This document shows, piece after piece, positions 40,927 to 48,486 of a stretch of 64,000 nucleotides of DNA. The stretch lies in NCBI RefSeq assembly GCF_023150065.1, contig NZ_JAKLLN010000001.1:1-64000 (forward strand). Reading direction: 5' to 3'. Both the position numbers and the translations under genes were made by a program. The notes below the pieces were generated by a model that was not told where the DNA came from, searched no databases, and saw nothing but the letters and a program-made list of their open reading frames with translations. Positions within the stretch are counted from its first letter, which is position 1, and every line of letters begins with the position of its first letter. The stretch comes from Zoogloea sp. GTDB taxonomy: Bacteria > Pseudomonadota > Gammaproteobacteria > Burkholderiales > Rhodocyclaceae.

Positions 40927-41661
40927 TCAGGCCGTGTGGTGGTTGAGGATGCGCTTGAGCCCCGGCGTGTCGAGGATGCGGATGTGCTTTTGCTGCACGG
41001 CCACCAGGCCTTCGTCCTGGAAGCGCGAGAAGGCCCGGGAGACAGTCTCGAGCTTGAGCCCGAGGTAGGAGCCGATTTCATCCCGGGTCATGCGCAGGTG
41101 GAATTCTGACGGCGAGAAGCCCCGGGCCGTGAAACGCTGGGACATGTTGAGCAGGAAGGCGGCAAGACGCTCTTCGGCCCGCATGGAGCCGAGCAGCATC
41201 ATGACGCCGTGGTCACGGACGATCTCGCGGCTCATGATCTTGTGGAACTGGTGCTGCAGGCTCTCCACCTGGCGGGACAGCTCCTCCAGCCGGCCGAAGG
41301 GGATCACGCAGACTTCGCTGTCCTCCAGCGCAATCGCGTTGCAGGAATGCTGCTCGGTGCTGATGCCATCGAGGCCCAGCACTTCGCCGGTCATCTGGAA
41401 GCCCGTCACCTGGTCACGACCGTCCTCAAGGATCACATCGGTCTTGAAGGACCCTGCGCGAATCGCGTAGATGGCTTCGAAGGAGTCACCCGAGCGGTAC
41501 AGATGTTGTTGCCGCTTGATCTTGCGGCGGCTGCCGACGAGCTCGTCGAGCTGGTTGACCTCGCCCGGATCGAGGCCGAAAGGAAGGCACAGCTCCCGCA
41601 GGTTGCACTGGGAACAGGCCGTCTTGATTTCCACCACCGTCACCGGCACTACCGATTTCAT
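40927..41661 (-). CDS. fnr: FNR-type oxygen-responsive regulator
   Basis: This 244-residue regulator of the Crp/Fnr family senses oxygen through a 4Fe-4S cluster. Cluster ligands are seen at C16, C19 and C25 (ACSQCNLRELCLPFG) and one further Cys in EQHSCNAIALE. The DNA-binding helix is in TRDEIGSYLGLKLETVSRAF, with the E..SR residues that recognise TTGAT half sites. The start at 41661 is an ATG; a TTG four codons earlier is less likely. An FNR box lies between this gene and divergent hemN. It probably controls hemN and possibly itself. Confidence 0.93.
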   Translation of the reverse strand: MKSVVPVTVVEIKTACSQCNLRELCLPFGLDPGEVNQLDELVGSRRKIKRQQHLYRSGDSFEAIYAIRAGSFKTDVILEDGRDQVTGFQMTGEVLGLDGISTEQHSCNAIALEDSEVCVIPFGRLEELSRQVESLQHQFHKIMSREIVRDHGVMMLLGSMRAEERLAAFLLNMSQRFTARGFSPSEFHLRMTRDEIGSYLGLKLETVSRAFSRFQDEGLVAVQQKHIRILDTPGLKRILNHHTA

Positions 41662-41712
41662 CTGCACGCGCAATCACCTGAACTGTGTGGTTAAACCAAG
41701 GTTTGGAGCCCT

Positions 41713-41726
41713 TTGATCCACGTCAA
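41713..41726. promoter_or_regulatory. FNR box between fnr and hemN
   Basis: TTGATCCACGTCAA matches the consensus TTGAT-N4-ATCAA at 9 of 10 positions. Its centre is about 61 bases before the hemN ATG and 58 before the fnr ATG. With FNR at -41.5, hemN transcription would begin near 41761. Activation of hemN under low oxygen is expected. Confidence 0.75.
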
Positions 41727-41780
41727 TACGATTTTTGGACGATTCTGCGATTGTTTCGTGCAACCAACAGAAGTCTCTCC

Positions 41781-43175
41781 ATGAACACTACACAAAAAGA
41801 TCTGATCTTCGATCCGGACCTCATCCGCAAGTTCGATGTGAATGGGCCGCGCTACACGTCCTATCCCACTGCGGACCGCTTTGTCGAGGCTTTCAACTCC
41901 GACGCGCTGGGGGATTGGCTCGGGAAACGTACGATCGGCGGGATCGGCAAACCGCTCTCATTATACTTCCACATCCCCTTCTGCAATACGATCTGCTACT
42001 ACTGCGCCTGTAACAAGATCATCACGAAGGACCACGGGCGCTCGGCCAAATACCTGGCCTATCTCGAGAAAGAGGTGGATCTTCAGGCCGCCAGCCTTGA
42101 AGGCCCGCGGGACGTCCTGCAGCTTCACCTGGGAGGCGGCACGCCCACCTTCCTGTCCCATGACGAACTGCGCCAGCTGATGGGCATCGTCAAGAAGCAC
42201 TTCACCCTGGTGCCGGATGGCGAGTACTCCATCGAGGTCGACCCCCGCAAGGTCGATGAAGCCACCGTGGCGCTGCTGGCCGAGCTGGGTTTCAACCGCA
42301 TGAGTGTGGGCATCCAGGATTTCAACCCGGACGTCCAGAAGGCGGTCAACCGGGTACAGAGCGAGGAAGAGACCAAGCTGGTCATCGACGCCGCCCGCGC
42401 CCACGGTTTCAAGTCGGTGAGCGTGGACCTGATCTATGGTCTGCCCAAGCAGAACGTCATCAGCTTCAATCGCACCCTCGAGCAGATCCTGGCCCTGTCG
42501 CCTGATCGCCTGTCGATCTACAACTACGCCCACCTGCCCAGTCTGTTCAAGCCCCAGCGCCGCATCGTCGATGCCCAGCTGCCTTCCGGTGAGACCAAGC
42601 TGCAGATCCTTCAGCTGGCCATCCGCCGGCTCACCGAGGCGGGCTATGTGTATATCGGCATGGACCACTTTGCCAAGCCGACCGACGAGCTCACCACCGC
42701 CCAGCGCCAGGGGCGGCTGCACCGCAACTTCCAGGGCTACTCCACCTACGCGGAGTGTGACCTGCTGGCTTTCGGCGTGTCGGCCATCGGCAAGGTGGGC
42801 CCCACCTACGCCCAGAACGTCAAGACCCTCGACGAGTACTACGACATCCTCGACTCCGGTCGCCTGCCGGTGCTGCGGGGCATCGAGCTGACCCCGGACG
42901 ATCTGCTGCGCCGGGCCATCATCCAGGCCCTGATGTGCCACTTCGAGCTGTCCATCGAATCCATCGAGATCGCGCACCTGATCGATTTCAAGCAGTACTT
43001 CGCCGCCGAGCTGGCCGATCTGCAGGAGATGGAGAAGGGCGGATTGCTCAAGATCGACGAGCAATGGATCTCCGTGCTGCCGGCCGGTCGCATGCTCGTC
43101 CGGGCCATCGCCATGGTCTTCGACCGTTACCTGCGCTCGGATCGCGAGCGCACCCGCTACTCCAAGGTGATCTGA
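41781..43175 (+). CDS. hemN: Oxygen-independent coproporphyrinogen III oxidase
   Basis: This 464-residue radical SAM enzyme makes protoporphyrinogen IX from coproporphyrinogen III without oxygen. The cluster-binding motif is CNTICYYCACNK (about 67-76, CxxxCxxCxC). Other marks are FHIPF before it, LHLGGGTPTFLS, and VSVDLIYGLPKQ. The N-terminal FDPDLIRKFDVNGPRYTSYP is typical of true HemN. The start is the ATG at 41781; the frame is open upstream through the promoter. It is preceded by an FNR box and divergent from fnr. Confidence 0.95.
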   Translation: MNTTQKDLIFDPDLIRKFDVNGPRYTSYPTADRFVEAFNSDALGDWLGKRTIGGIGKPLSLYFHIPFCNTICYYCACNKIITKDHGRSAKYLAYLEKEVDLQAASLEGPRDVLQLHLGGGTPTFLSHDELRQLMGIVKKHFTLVPDGEYSIEVDPRKVDEATVALLAELGFNRMSVGIQDFNPDVQKAVNRVQSEEETKLVIDAARAHGFKSVSVDLIYGLPKQNVISFNRTLEQILALSPDRLSIYNYAHLPSLFKPQRRIVDAQLPSGETKLQILQLAIRRLTEAGYVYIGMDHFAKPTDELTTAQRQGRLHRNFQGYSTYAECDLLAFGVSAIGKVGPTYAQNVKTLDEYYDILDSGRLPVLRGIELTPDDLLRRAIIQALMCHFELSIESIEIAHLIDFKQYFAAELADLQEMEKGGLLKIDEQWISVLPAGRMLVRAIAMVFDRYLRSDRERTRYSKVI

Positions 43176-43228
43176 GCAAACCTGCCCGGCTGGTGCCGGG
43201 CTAGAATGCCAAGGCAAGTGCGACTCCC

Positions 43229-43260
43229 AGCGCCCCGTGCTTCCGCGGGGCGCTTTGCTT
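43229..43260 (+). terminator. Terminator after hemN
   Basis: AGCGCCCC (43229-43236) pairs with GGGGCGCT (43247-43254), followed by TTGCTT. A second small hairpin, CCCGGC/GCCGGG, lies upstream near 43184-43200. Together they separate hemN from the next gene. Confidence 0.65.
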
Positions 43261-43273
43261 CTAGGTCTGGAAC

Positions 43274-43990
43274 ATGCCCGAAACCGGCTATCTCGCAGTC
43301 TTTCTGATCGGCCTCCTGGGGGGTACCCATTGTGTCGGAATGTGTGGGGGCATCGTCAGCGCCCTGACGGTGAATACTGTCCGCATGCCCGGCGAGTCGC
43401 GTCGCGAGTGGCCCCTGCACCTGGCTTACAACATCGGCCGTATCGCCAGCTACACCCTGGCGGGGGCTGCCATGGGCGCCATCGGTACGGTGGGCATGCT
43501 CTTCAACGACATCCTGCCCATCCAGTTGGGTCTGTATGTGGCCGCCAACCTGATGCTCATTGCCTTGGGCCTCTATCTCACCGGCTTCACCCGCGCCCTG
43601 TCGGGGGTCGAGCAGCTGGGCCATCGTCTGTGGGCGCGCATCCAGCCCCTCACCCGGCGCTTCCTGCCCGCCCGTACCGTTGCCCAGGCCCTGCCTCTCG
43701 GGCTGCTGTGGGGGTTCCTGCCCTGTGGCCTGGTGTATAGCGTGCTGGCCACGGCGCTGGTCACCGGTGCTGCCGAGCGGGGTGCGATGCTGATGCTGGC
43801 TTTTGGCCTGGGCACGCTGCCCAATCTCCTGCTGGCCGGCCTGCTGCTCAAGCGTCTGAAGGATTTTGTGCGGAACCGCGCGGTACGGACGGGGTCTGGA
43901 CTGGTGGTGCTGGCATTCGGGGTGTATGGCCTGGTGACGGCGCCGACCCTCGGCAGCAACCTCTGGAATGGGGTTGTCTGCCACTTCTGA
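43274..43990 (+). CDS. TauE/SafE-like (UreH_2) membrane protein
   Basis: This 238-residue, six-segment membrane protein has the family Cys motif GGTHCVGMCGGI (C20, C24) in its first membrane segment and a second conserved LPCGLVYS near 152. Proteins of this type are found with copper ATPases and cbb3 oxidase assembly genes and are related to DsbD/UreH permeases. A role in copper or sulfur handling is inferred from that association. It ends 20 bases before the copper ATPase gene, so the two are probably co-transcribed. An AGG seven bases before the ATG may be the ribosome-binding site. Confidence 0.8.
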   Translation: MPETGYLAVFLIGLLGGTHCVGMCGGIVSALTVNTVRMPGESRREWPLHLAYNIGRIASYTLAGAAMGAIGTVGMLFNDILPIQLGLYVAANLMLIALGLYLTGFTRALSGVEQLGHRLWARIQPLTRRFLPARTVAQALPLGLLWGFLPCGLVYSVLATALVTGAAERGAMLMLAFGLGTLPNLLLAGLLLKRLKDFVRNRAVRTGSGLVVLAFGVYGLVTAPTLGSNLWNGVVCHF

Positions 43991-44010
43991 CACAGGTAGG
44001 GAGCAGTACG

Positions 44011-46206
44011 GTGAGCCAGGACGTGCAGAGCGATTTTTCCGTGAGCGGCATGACCTGTGCAGCCTGTGCCGCGCGCCTCGAGAAGGTTCTGAATCGCCTG
44101 CCCGGTGTCGAGGCGAGCGTCAATTTTGCCGCGGAAACCGCGCGTGTCCGCTATGCGCCCGGCACGCTTGAGCCGGCGGCGATCATTGCGGCCGTGGCCA
44201 AGGCCGGCTTTGCCGCAACCCCCGTGACCGTGCGCGACCGGGAGGCCGACAAGGCCCGCAAAGCCGGCGAGGTGGCCGCCGAGCTGCGGCTGTTCTGGCT
44301 GTCGGCCGGGTTCAGCTTTCCCTTTCTCATCCAGATGTTCGGCATGTTCGGTGCCGACATGGCGGGCAGCCATCATGCGGATCTGCTGCCCCGCTGGCTG
44401 CAGTGCCTGCTGGCCACGCCCGTCCAGTTCTGGATCGGCAGGCGTTTTTACACCGGTGCGTGGGCGTCCCTGCGCGGTGGCGGTGCCAACATGGATGTGC
44501 TGGTGGCCCTGGGCACCAGCGTGGCTTACTTTTTCAGTCTGGCGGTGGTTGTCCTTGGGCGCCACGACCTGCATGTTTACTTCGAAGCCTCGGCAAGCAT
44601 CATCACCCTGGTGCTCCTCGGCAAGCTGCTGGAGGCCCGTGCCCGTGCCCGCACCTCGGCGGCCATCGAGGCCCTGCTGCGCCTGCAGCCACCGATGGCG
44701 TGGATCGAGGAGGCGGGGCAACTGGTCGAGGTGCCGGTGGAGCGGGTGGTGGTCGGCAGTGTTTTCGTGCTGCGTCCGGGGGACGCGGTTCCCGTCGATG
44801 GCCTGGTGCTGGAGGGGGCATCGTCGGCTGACGAGGCCATGCTCACCGGCGAGAGTGTGCCCGTTGCCAAGGTGGCCGGCGATCAGGTCTTTGCCGCTAC
44901 GCTGAACGGTGACGGTGTGCTGCGTTGCCAGGCTACCGGCGTCGGCGCCGAGACCCTGCTGGCGGGCATCGTGCGTCTCGTGGAGCAGGCACAGGGGGGC
45001 AAGCCGGCGGTGCAACGCCTGGCCGATCAGGTGGCTGCCGTCTTTGTGCCGACGGTGGTGCTGATCGCGCTCATCACCTTTCTGGGCGGGTGGTGGTTCG
45101 GTGGCGAGCTGGCGCCGGCCCTTGTCAATGCGGTTGCCGTGCTGGTGATTGCCTGCCCCTGCGCGCTGGGCCTGGCCACGCCGACGGCGGTGATGGTCGG
45201 GACGGGGCAGGGGGCCCGCGCCGGCATTCTCGTCAAGAACGCCGAGGCGCTGGAGCTGGCCGAGAAGATCAAGGTGCTAGTGGTGGATAAGACCGGTACG
45301 CTCACCGAAGGCCGTCCGGCCGTTCTCGATGCACGGATGGTGGCCGGTGTGGCCCGCGACGACTTGCTGGCCCTGGCCGCCGGGCTGGAGCAGACCAGTC
45401 ACCATCCACTGGCCCGTGCTGTGGTCACGGCCGCCCAAGAGGCCGGTGTGGTGCTGAGCCTGCCCGAGGCGGTTCAGGCTGTCAGCGGCAAGGGGGTCAC
45501 CGGACGGGTGGGCGACCGGAGGGTGGTGGTGGGTTCGCCCGATTTTCTGGCTGCCCAGGGTTCGCCCCTGCCGGCCGAGCTGCTCGAGCCCTTGCTCGGG
45601 GCGGCGCTGACACCGGTTGGTGTGGCCGCAGATGGCAAGGCGCTCGGTGCGCTGGGGCTCGCCGACCCCCTGCGGTCCACTTCAAAGGCGGCAGTGGCGC
45701 GCTTGCAGGGCCTGGGGGTGCGTGTCGTGATGCTGACCGGCGATCACCCCGCGGTGGCGGCACGGATCGCGGCTGAAGCGGGGATCACCGAATTTCGTGC
45801 CCAGGTCATGCCGGAAGGCAAGGCCGAGGCCGTCACGGCCTTGCGGGGCGAGGGCCTGGTCGGAATGGTGGGGGACGGGATCAATGATGCGCCGGCACTG
45901 GCGGCGGCGGATGTGTCCTTTGCGATCGGAGCCGGTTCCGACGTGGCCATCGAGGCCGCCGACCTGACCCTGGTGCGCAACGACCTGGCCGGGGTGGCCG
46001 ATGCGATCTCCCTGTCCCGGGCAACCCTCGGCAAGATCCGCCAGAATCTGTTCTTTGCCTTTATCTACAACATCCTCGGCATTCCTGCGGCGGCCTTCGG
46101 GCTGCTCAACCCGGTGATCGCGGGCGCGGCGATGGCCATGAGTTCGGTGTCGGTGGTGAGCAACTCCCTGCTGCTCAGACGCTGGCGCCCCGGAAAATCA
46201 GACTGA
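44011..46206 (+). CDS. copA: Copper-translocating P-type ATPase
   Basis: This 731-residue P1B ATPase moves Cu(I) across the inner membrane. One N-terminal HMA domain carries GMTCAAC (C16, C19). The transport motif is CPCALGLATPTA in membrane helix 6 (about 383), the phosphorylation site is DKTGTLTEG (about 425), and the TGES, SHHPLARA and GDGINDAP motifs are present. The start is a GTG. In this context (TauE/SafE-like gene upstream, fnr and hemN nearby) it may serve cbb3 oxidase assembly like CcoI/CopA2, or copper export with the chaperone gene downstream. The sequence alone does not decide. Confidence 0.93.
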   Translation: MSQDVQSDFSVSGMTCAACAARLEKVLNRLPGVEASVNFAAETARVRYAPGTLEPAAIIAAVAKAGFAATPVTVRDREADKARKAGEVAAELRLFWLSAGFSFPFLIQMFGMFGADMAGSHHADLLPRWLQCLLATPVQFWIGRRFYTGAWASLRGGGANMDVLVALGTSVAYFFSLAVVVLGRHDLHVYFEASASIITLVLLGKLLEARARARTSAAIEALLRLQPPMAWIEEAGQLVEVPVERVVVGSVFVLRPGDAVPVDGLVLEGASSADEAMLTGESVPVAKVAGDQVFAATLNGDGVLRCQATGVGAETLLAGIVRLVEQAQGGKPAVQRLADQVAAVFVPTVVLIALITFLGGWWFGGELAPALVNAVAVLVIACPCALGLATPTAVMVGTGQGARAGILVKNAEALELAEKIKVLVVDKTGTLTEGRPAVLDARMVAGVARDDLLALAAGLEQTSHHPLARAVVTAAQEAGVVLSLPEAVQAVSGKGVTGRVGDRRVVVGSPDFLAAQGSPLPAELLEPLLGAALTPVGVAADGKALGALGLADPLRSTSKAAVARLQGLGVRVVMLTGDHPAVAARIAAEAGITEFRAQVMPEGKAEAVTALRGEGLVGMVGDGINDAPALAAADVSFAIGAGSDVAIEAADLTLVRNDLAGVADAISLSRATLGKIRQNLFFAFIYNILGIPAAAFGLLNPVIAGAAMAMSSVSVVSNSLLLRRWRPGKSD

Positions 46207-46217
46207 AAGGAAACACG

Positions 46218-46424
46218 ATGGAAGAGGTGCTCATCAAGGTGGCCGGCATGAGCTGCCAGGGCTGTGTGAAGAACCTGACCGGAGCCTTGTCGGCCACGCC
46301 GGGGGTGACCAGCGTGGCGGTTTCGCTGGAGCAGGGCGAGGCACGGGTTGGCTATGATCCGGCGCAGGTCTCCGCCAATGCCCTGCGCACGGTGGTGGAA
46401 GACTGTGGTTTTGACGCGAGCTGA
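46218..46424 (+). CDS. copZ: Copper chaperone, HMA domain
   Basis: This 68-residue protein is a single heavy-metal-associated domain with the metal-binding GMSCQGC (C13, C16) and the usual beta-alpha-beta pattern (VTSVAVSLEQGEARVGYD). It would carry Cu(I) in the cytoplasm to the ATPase encoded 11 bases upstream. It ends with a hydrophobic-aromatic VVEDCGFD as in CopZ. The close spacing suggests one transcript. Confidence 0.88.
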   Translation: MEEVLIKVAGMSCQGCVKNLTGALSATPGVTSVAVSLEQGEARVGYDPAQVSANALRTVVEDCGFDAS

Positions 46425-46453
46425 CCGGATTTCCGCCATCAGGGTTTATCCGA

Positions 46454-46476
46454 TGTGAGCACTGCTCACATATAAT
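46454..46476 (+). promoter_or_regulatory. ppa promoter with adjoining 17-bp palindrome
   Basis: TGTGAGCACTGCTCACA (46454-46470) is a perfect dyad with one central base. It is followed without gap by TATAAT (46471-46476), a perfect -10 box. No good -35 hexamer is visible at the expected place, which is at or just before the palindrome. The palindrome is thus placed to act as an activator or repressor site for the pyrophosphatase gene. The regulator is unknown. Confidence 0.6.
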
Positions 46477-46514
46477 GCTGCGCTGTCTTACATCTAATAA
46501 CGGGAGGTAGTGAT

Positions 46515-47042
46515 ATGGGTTTCGATCAGGTCAAGGCCGGCAAGGACGTTCCGAACGACATCAACGTGATCATCGAGATCTCCGCTCAGGGCGATCCGAT
46601 CAAGTTCGAGGTGGACAAGGATAGCGGCGCGATCTTTGTTGACCGCTTCATGGGTACGTCCATGCGTTACCCGATCAACTACGGCTATGTGCCCCACACC
46701 ATCGCCGGCGATGGCGACCCGGTGGACGTGCTGGTGGTCACCCCCTTCCCTCTGGCCCCGGGCGTGGTCATCCGCTGCCGCCCCGTCGGCGTGCTAAAGA
46801 TGGAAGACGACGGCGGTGTTGACGCCAAGGTCGTGGCGGTTCCCGTCTCCAAGCTGACCCCGCTGTACGATAAGGTTCAGACCACCGATGACCTGCCCGA
46901 GCTGCTGATGAAGCAGACCGTGCACTTCTTCGAGCACTACAAGGATCTGGAGCCGGGCAAGTGGGTCAAGATCCTGGGCTGGGGTACCGTCGAGGAAGCC
47001 AAGCAGGAAATCCTGAACGGCATCGCCGCTGCTGCCAAGTAA
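46515..47042 (+). CDS. ppa: Inorganic pyrophosphatase
   Basis: This 175-residue soluble enzyme hydrolyses pyrophosphate to phosphate and so drives biosynthetic reactions. The signature [10 protein letters not shown] and the surrounding family I residues ([44 protein letters not shown]) are intact. A GGGAGG lies before the ATG. A palindrome-linked promoter is upstream and a strong terminator downstream, so it is a single-gene unit. Confidence 0.96.
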   Translation: MGFDQVKAGKDVPNDINVIIEISAQGDPIKFEVDKDSGAIFVDRFMGTSMRYPINYGYVPHTIAGDGDPVDVLVVTPFPLAPGVVIRCRPVGVLKMEDDGGVDAKVVAVPVSKLTPLYDKVQTTDDLPELLMKQTVHFFEHYKDLEPGKWVKILGWGTVEEAKQEILNGIAAAAK

Positions 47043-47062
47043 GCTGTCGCGTCCGTTGCACG

Positions 47063-47090
47063 AAAAGGCCCGCCGCATGCGGGCCTTTTT
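47063..47090. terminator. Bidirectional terminator between ppa and the flavoprotein gene
   Basis: AAAAGGCCCGC (47063-47073) pairs perfectly with GCGGGCCTTTT (47079-47089) across a five-base loop, with T-runs available in both directions. It lies between two convergent genes. Confidence 0.92.
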
Positions 47091-47093
47091 ACT

Positions 47094-48317
47094 TCAGGCG
47101 GCCAGCCCGGCCGCGTGGCCCGAGGCCCAGGCCCACTGGAAGTTGTAGCCGCCCAGGTGGCCGGTGACATCCATCACTTCTCCTACAAAGTACAAGCCGG
47201 GCACGTCGCGGGCCTCCATGGTCTTTGACGACAGGGCGCGCGTATCCACCCCGCCCAGGGTGACCTCCGCCTTGGCGTAGCCGAGGGTGCCGTTGGGGGT
47301 GATCGCCCAGCCGGACAGGGCGGTGGCGATGGCGTCCAGTTCCCGGGCGTTGAACTGGTGGGTGGGTTTGTTCCAGCCCCGCTGCTCGCACCAGGCCTGG
47401 GCAAAGCGCTTGGGCAGGCGTTCGGTGAGCAGGTTGGCCAGCAGGCTCTTGCTGCGGGCACGCTCCCCCAGCCAGTCGCGGACGTTTTCGGCCGGAAAGA
47501 GATTGACCGTGACCTGGCTGCCTCCATCCTCATCGCCGTAGTCCCGTGCCTGCCAGTAGGACGAGGCCTGCAGGATCACCGGCCCCGACAGACCCCGGTG
47601 GGTGAACAGCAGGTTCTCCCGGAAGCGCCCGGCCCCGCACTCGGCCACCGCATCGAAGGCCATGCCCGAGAGCTCCTTGTAGATGGCGAGCTCCTCCGGC
47701 GGCAGGGTCAGGGGCACCAGGGCTGGTTTGGGGGGAACGATGGCGAGCCCGAACTGTTCGGCAATCCGATAGCCCAGGGGGGTGGCGCCGATCTTGGGAA
47801 TGGACAGCCCGCCAGTGGCCACCACCAGGCTGGCGCAGGTGAATCGACCGTGGTTGGTCTCGAGAACAAAACGCGCGTCCGGCTCGCTGCCCGAGGCGAC
47901 CGACTGGAGCGTGCACGGCATGGCCCAGCTCACCTGGCCCTCGTCGCATTCGGCGCGCAGCATGTCGATGATGTCCTGGGCCGAGTCGTCGCAGAAGAGC
48001 TGGCCGTGCTCGCGTTCGTGCCAGGGGATACCGTGCCGGTCCACCAGCCCGATGAAGTGCGCCGGGGTGTAACGGGCCAGGGCCGAGCGACAGAACTGGG
48101 GGTTGCGCGACAGGTAGTTCGCCATACCCACGTCAACATTGGTGAAATTGCACCGCCCGCCACCGGAGATGCGGATCTTTTCGGCAAGCTTGCTTGCGTG
48201 GTCGAGGATCAGTACCCGTCGTCCGCGCTGGCCGGCTTCGGCGGCGCACATCATGCCGGCGGCACCAGCGCCGATCACGATCACGTCGTAGCGGGAATGC
48301 CTGTCAGGGTGGTTCAT
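47094..48317 (-). CDS. HI0933/BaiN-family flavoprotein
   Basis: This 407-residue protein is an FAD-dependent oxidoreductase of the HI0933 family. It has the dinucleotide-binding VIVIGAGAAGMMCAAEAGQR at the N-terminus, the family block KIRISGGGRCNFTN, a second glycine motif VVATGGLSIPKIGATPLGY, and the C-terminal GLYFVGEVMDVTGHLGGYN. The substrate is unknown; some relatives reduce bile acids or act in other reductions. It is convergent with ppa. Motifs are complete, so it should be active. Confidence 0.85.
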   Translation of the reverse strand: MNHPDRHSRYDVIVIGAGAAGMMCAAEAGQRGRRVLILDHASKLAEKIRISGGGRCNFTNVDVGMANYLSRNPQFCRSALARYTPAHFIGLVDRHGIPWHEREHGQLFCDDSAQDIIDMLRAECDEGQVSWAMPCTLQSVASGSEPDARFVLETNHGRFTCASLVVATGGLSIPKIGATPLGYRIAEQFGLAIVPPKPALVPLTLPPEELAIYKELSGMAFDAVAECGAGRFRENLLFTHRGLSGPVILQASSYWQARDYGDEDGGSQVTVNLFPAENVRDWLGERARSKSLLANLLTERLPKRFAQAWCEQRGWNKPTHQFNARELDAIATALSGWAITPNGTLGYAKAEVTLGGVDTRALSSKTMEARDVPGLYFVGEVMDVTGHLGGYNFQWAWASGHAAGLAA

Positions 48318-48486
48318 GGTGGTGGGGCGAAGGGGGCGGGAACGGGCCCGGAGGATAGACTGCGGCTTGCGTTACGGCAAACACCGCGCAGAACTTCATT
48401 TCCAGCACTGTCTTCCCCTGCTAGGCTTCCGGAATACAGGAATGCTCGCCCGCGCAACTGGCGCGGAGAAAAAGGGACACGACGAG

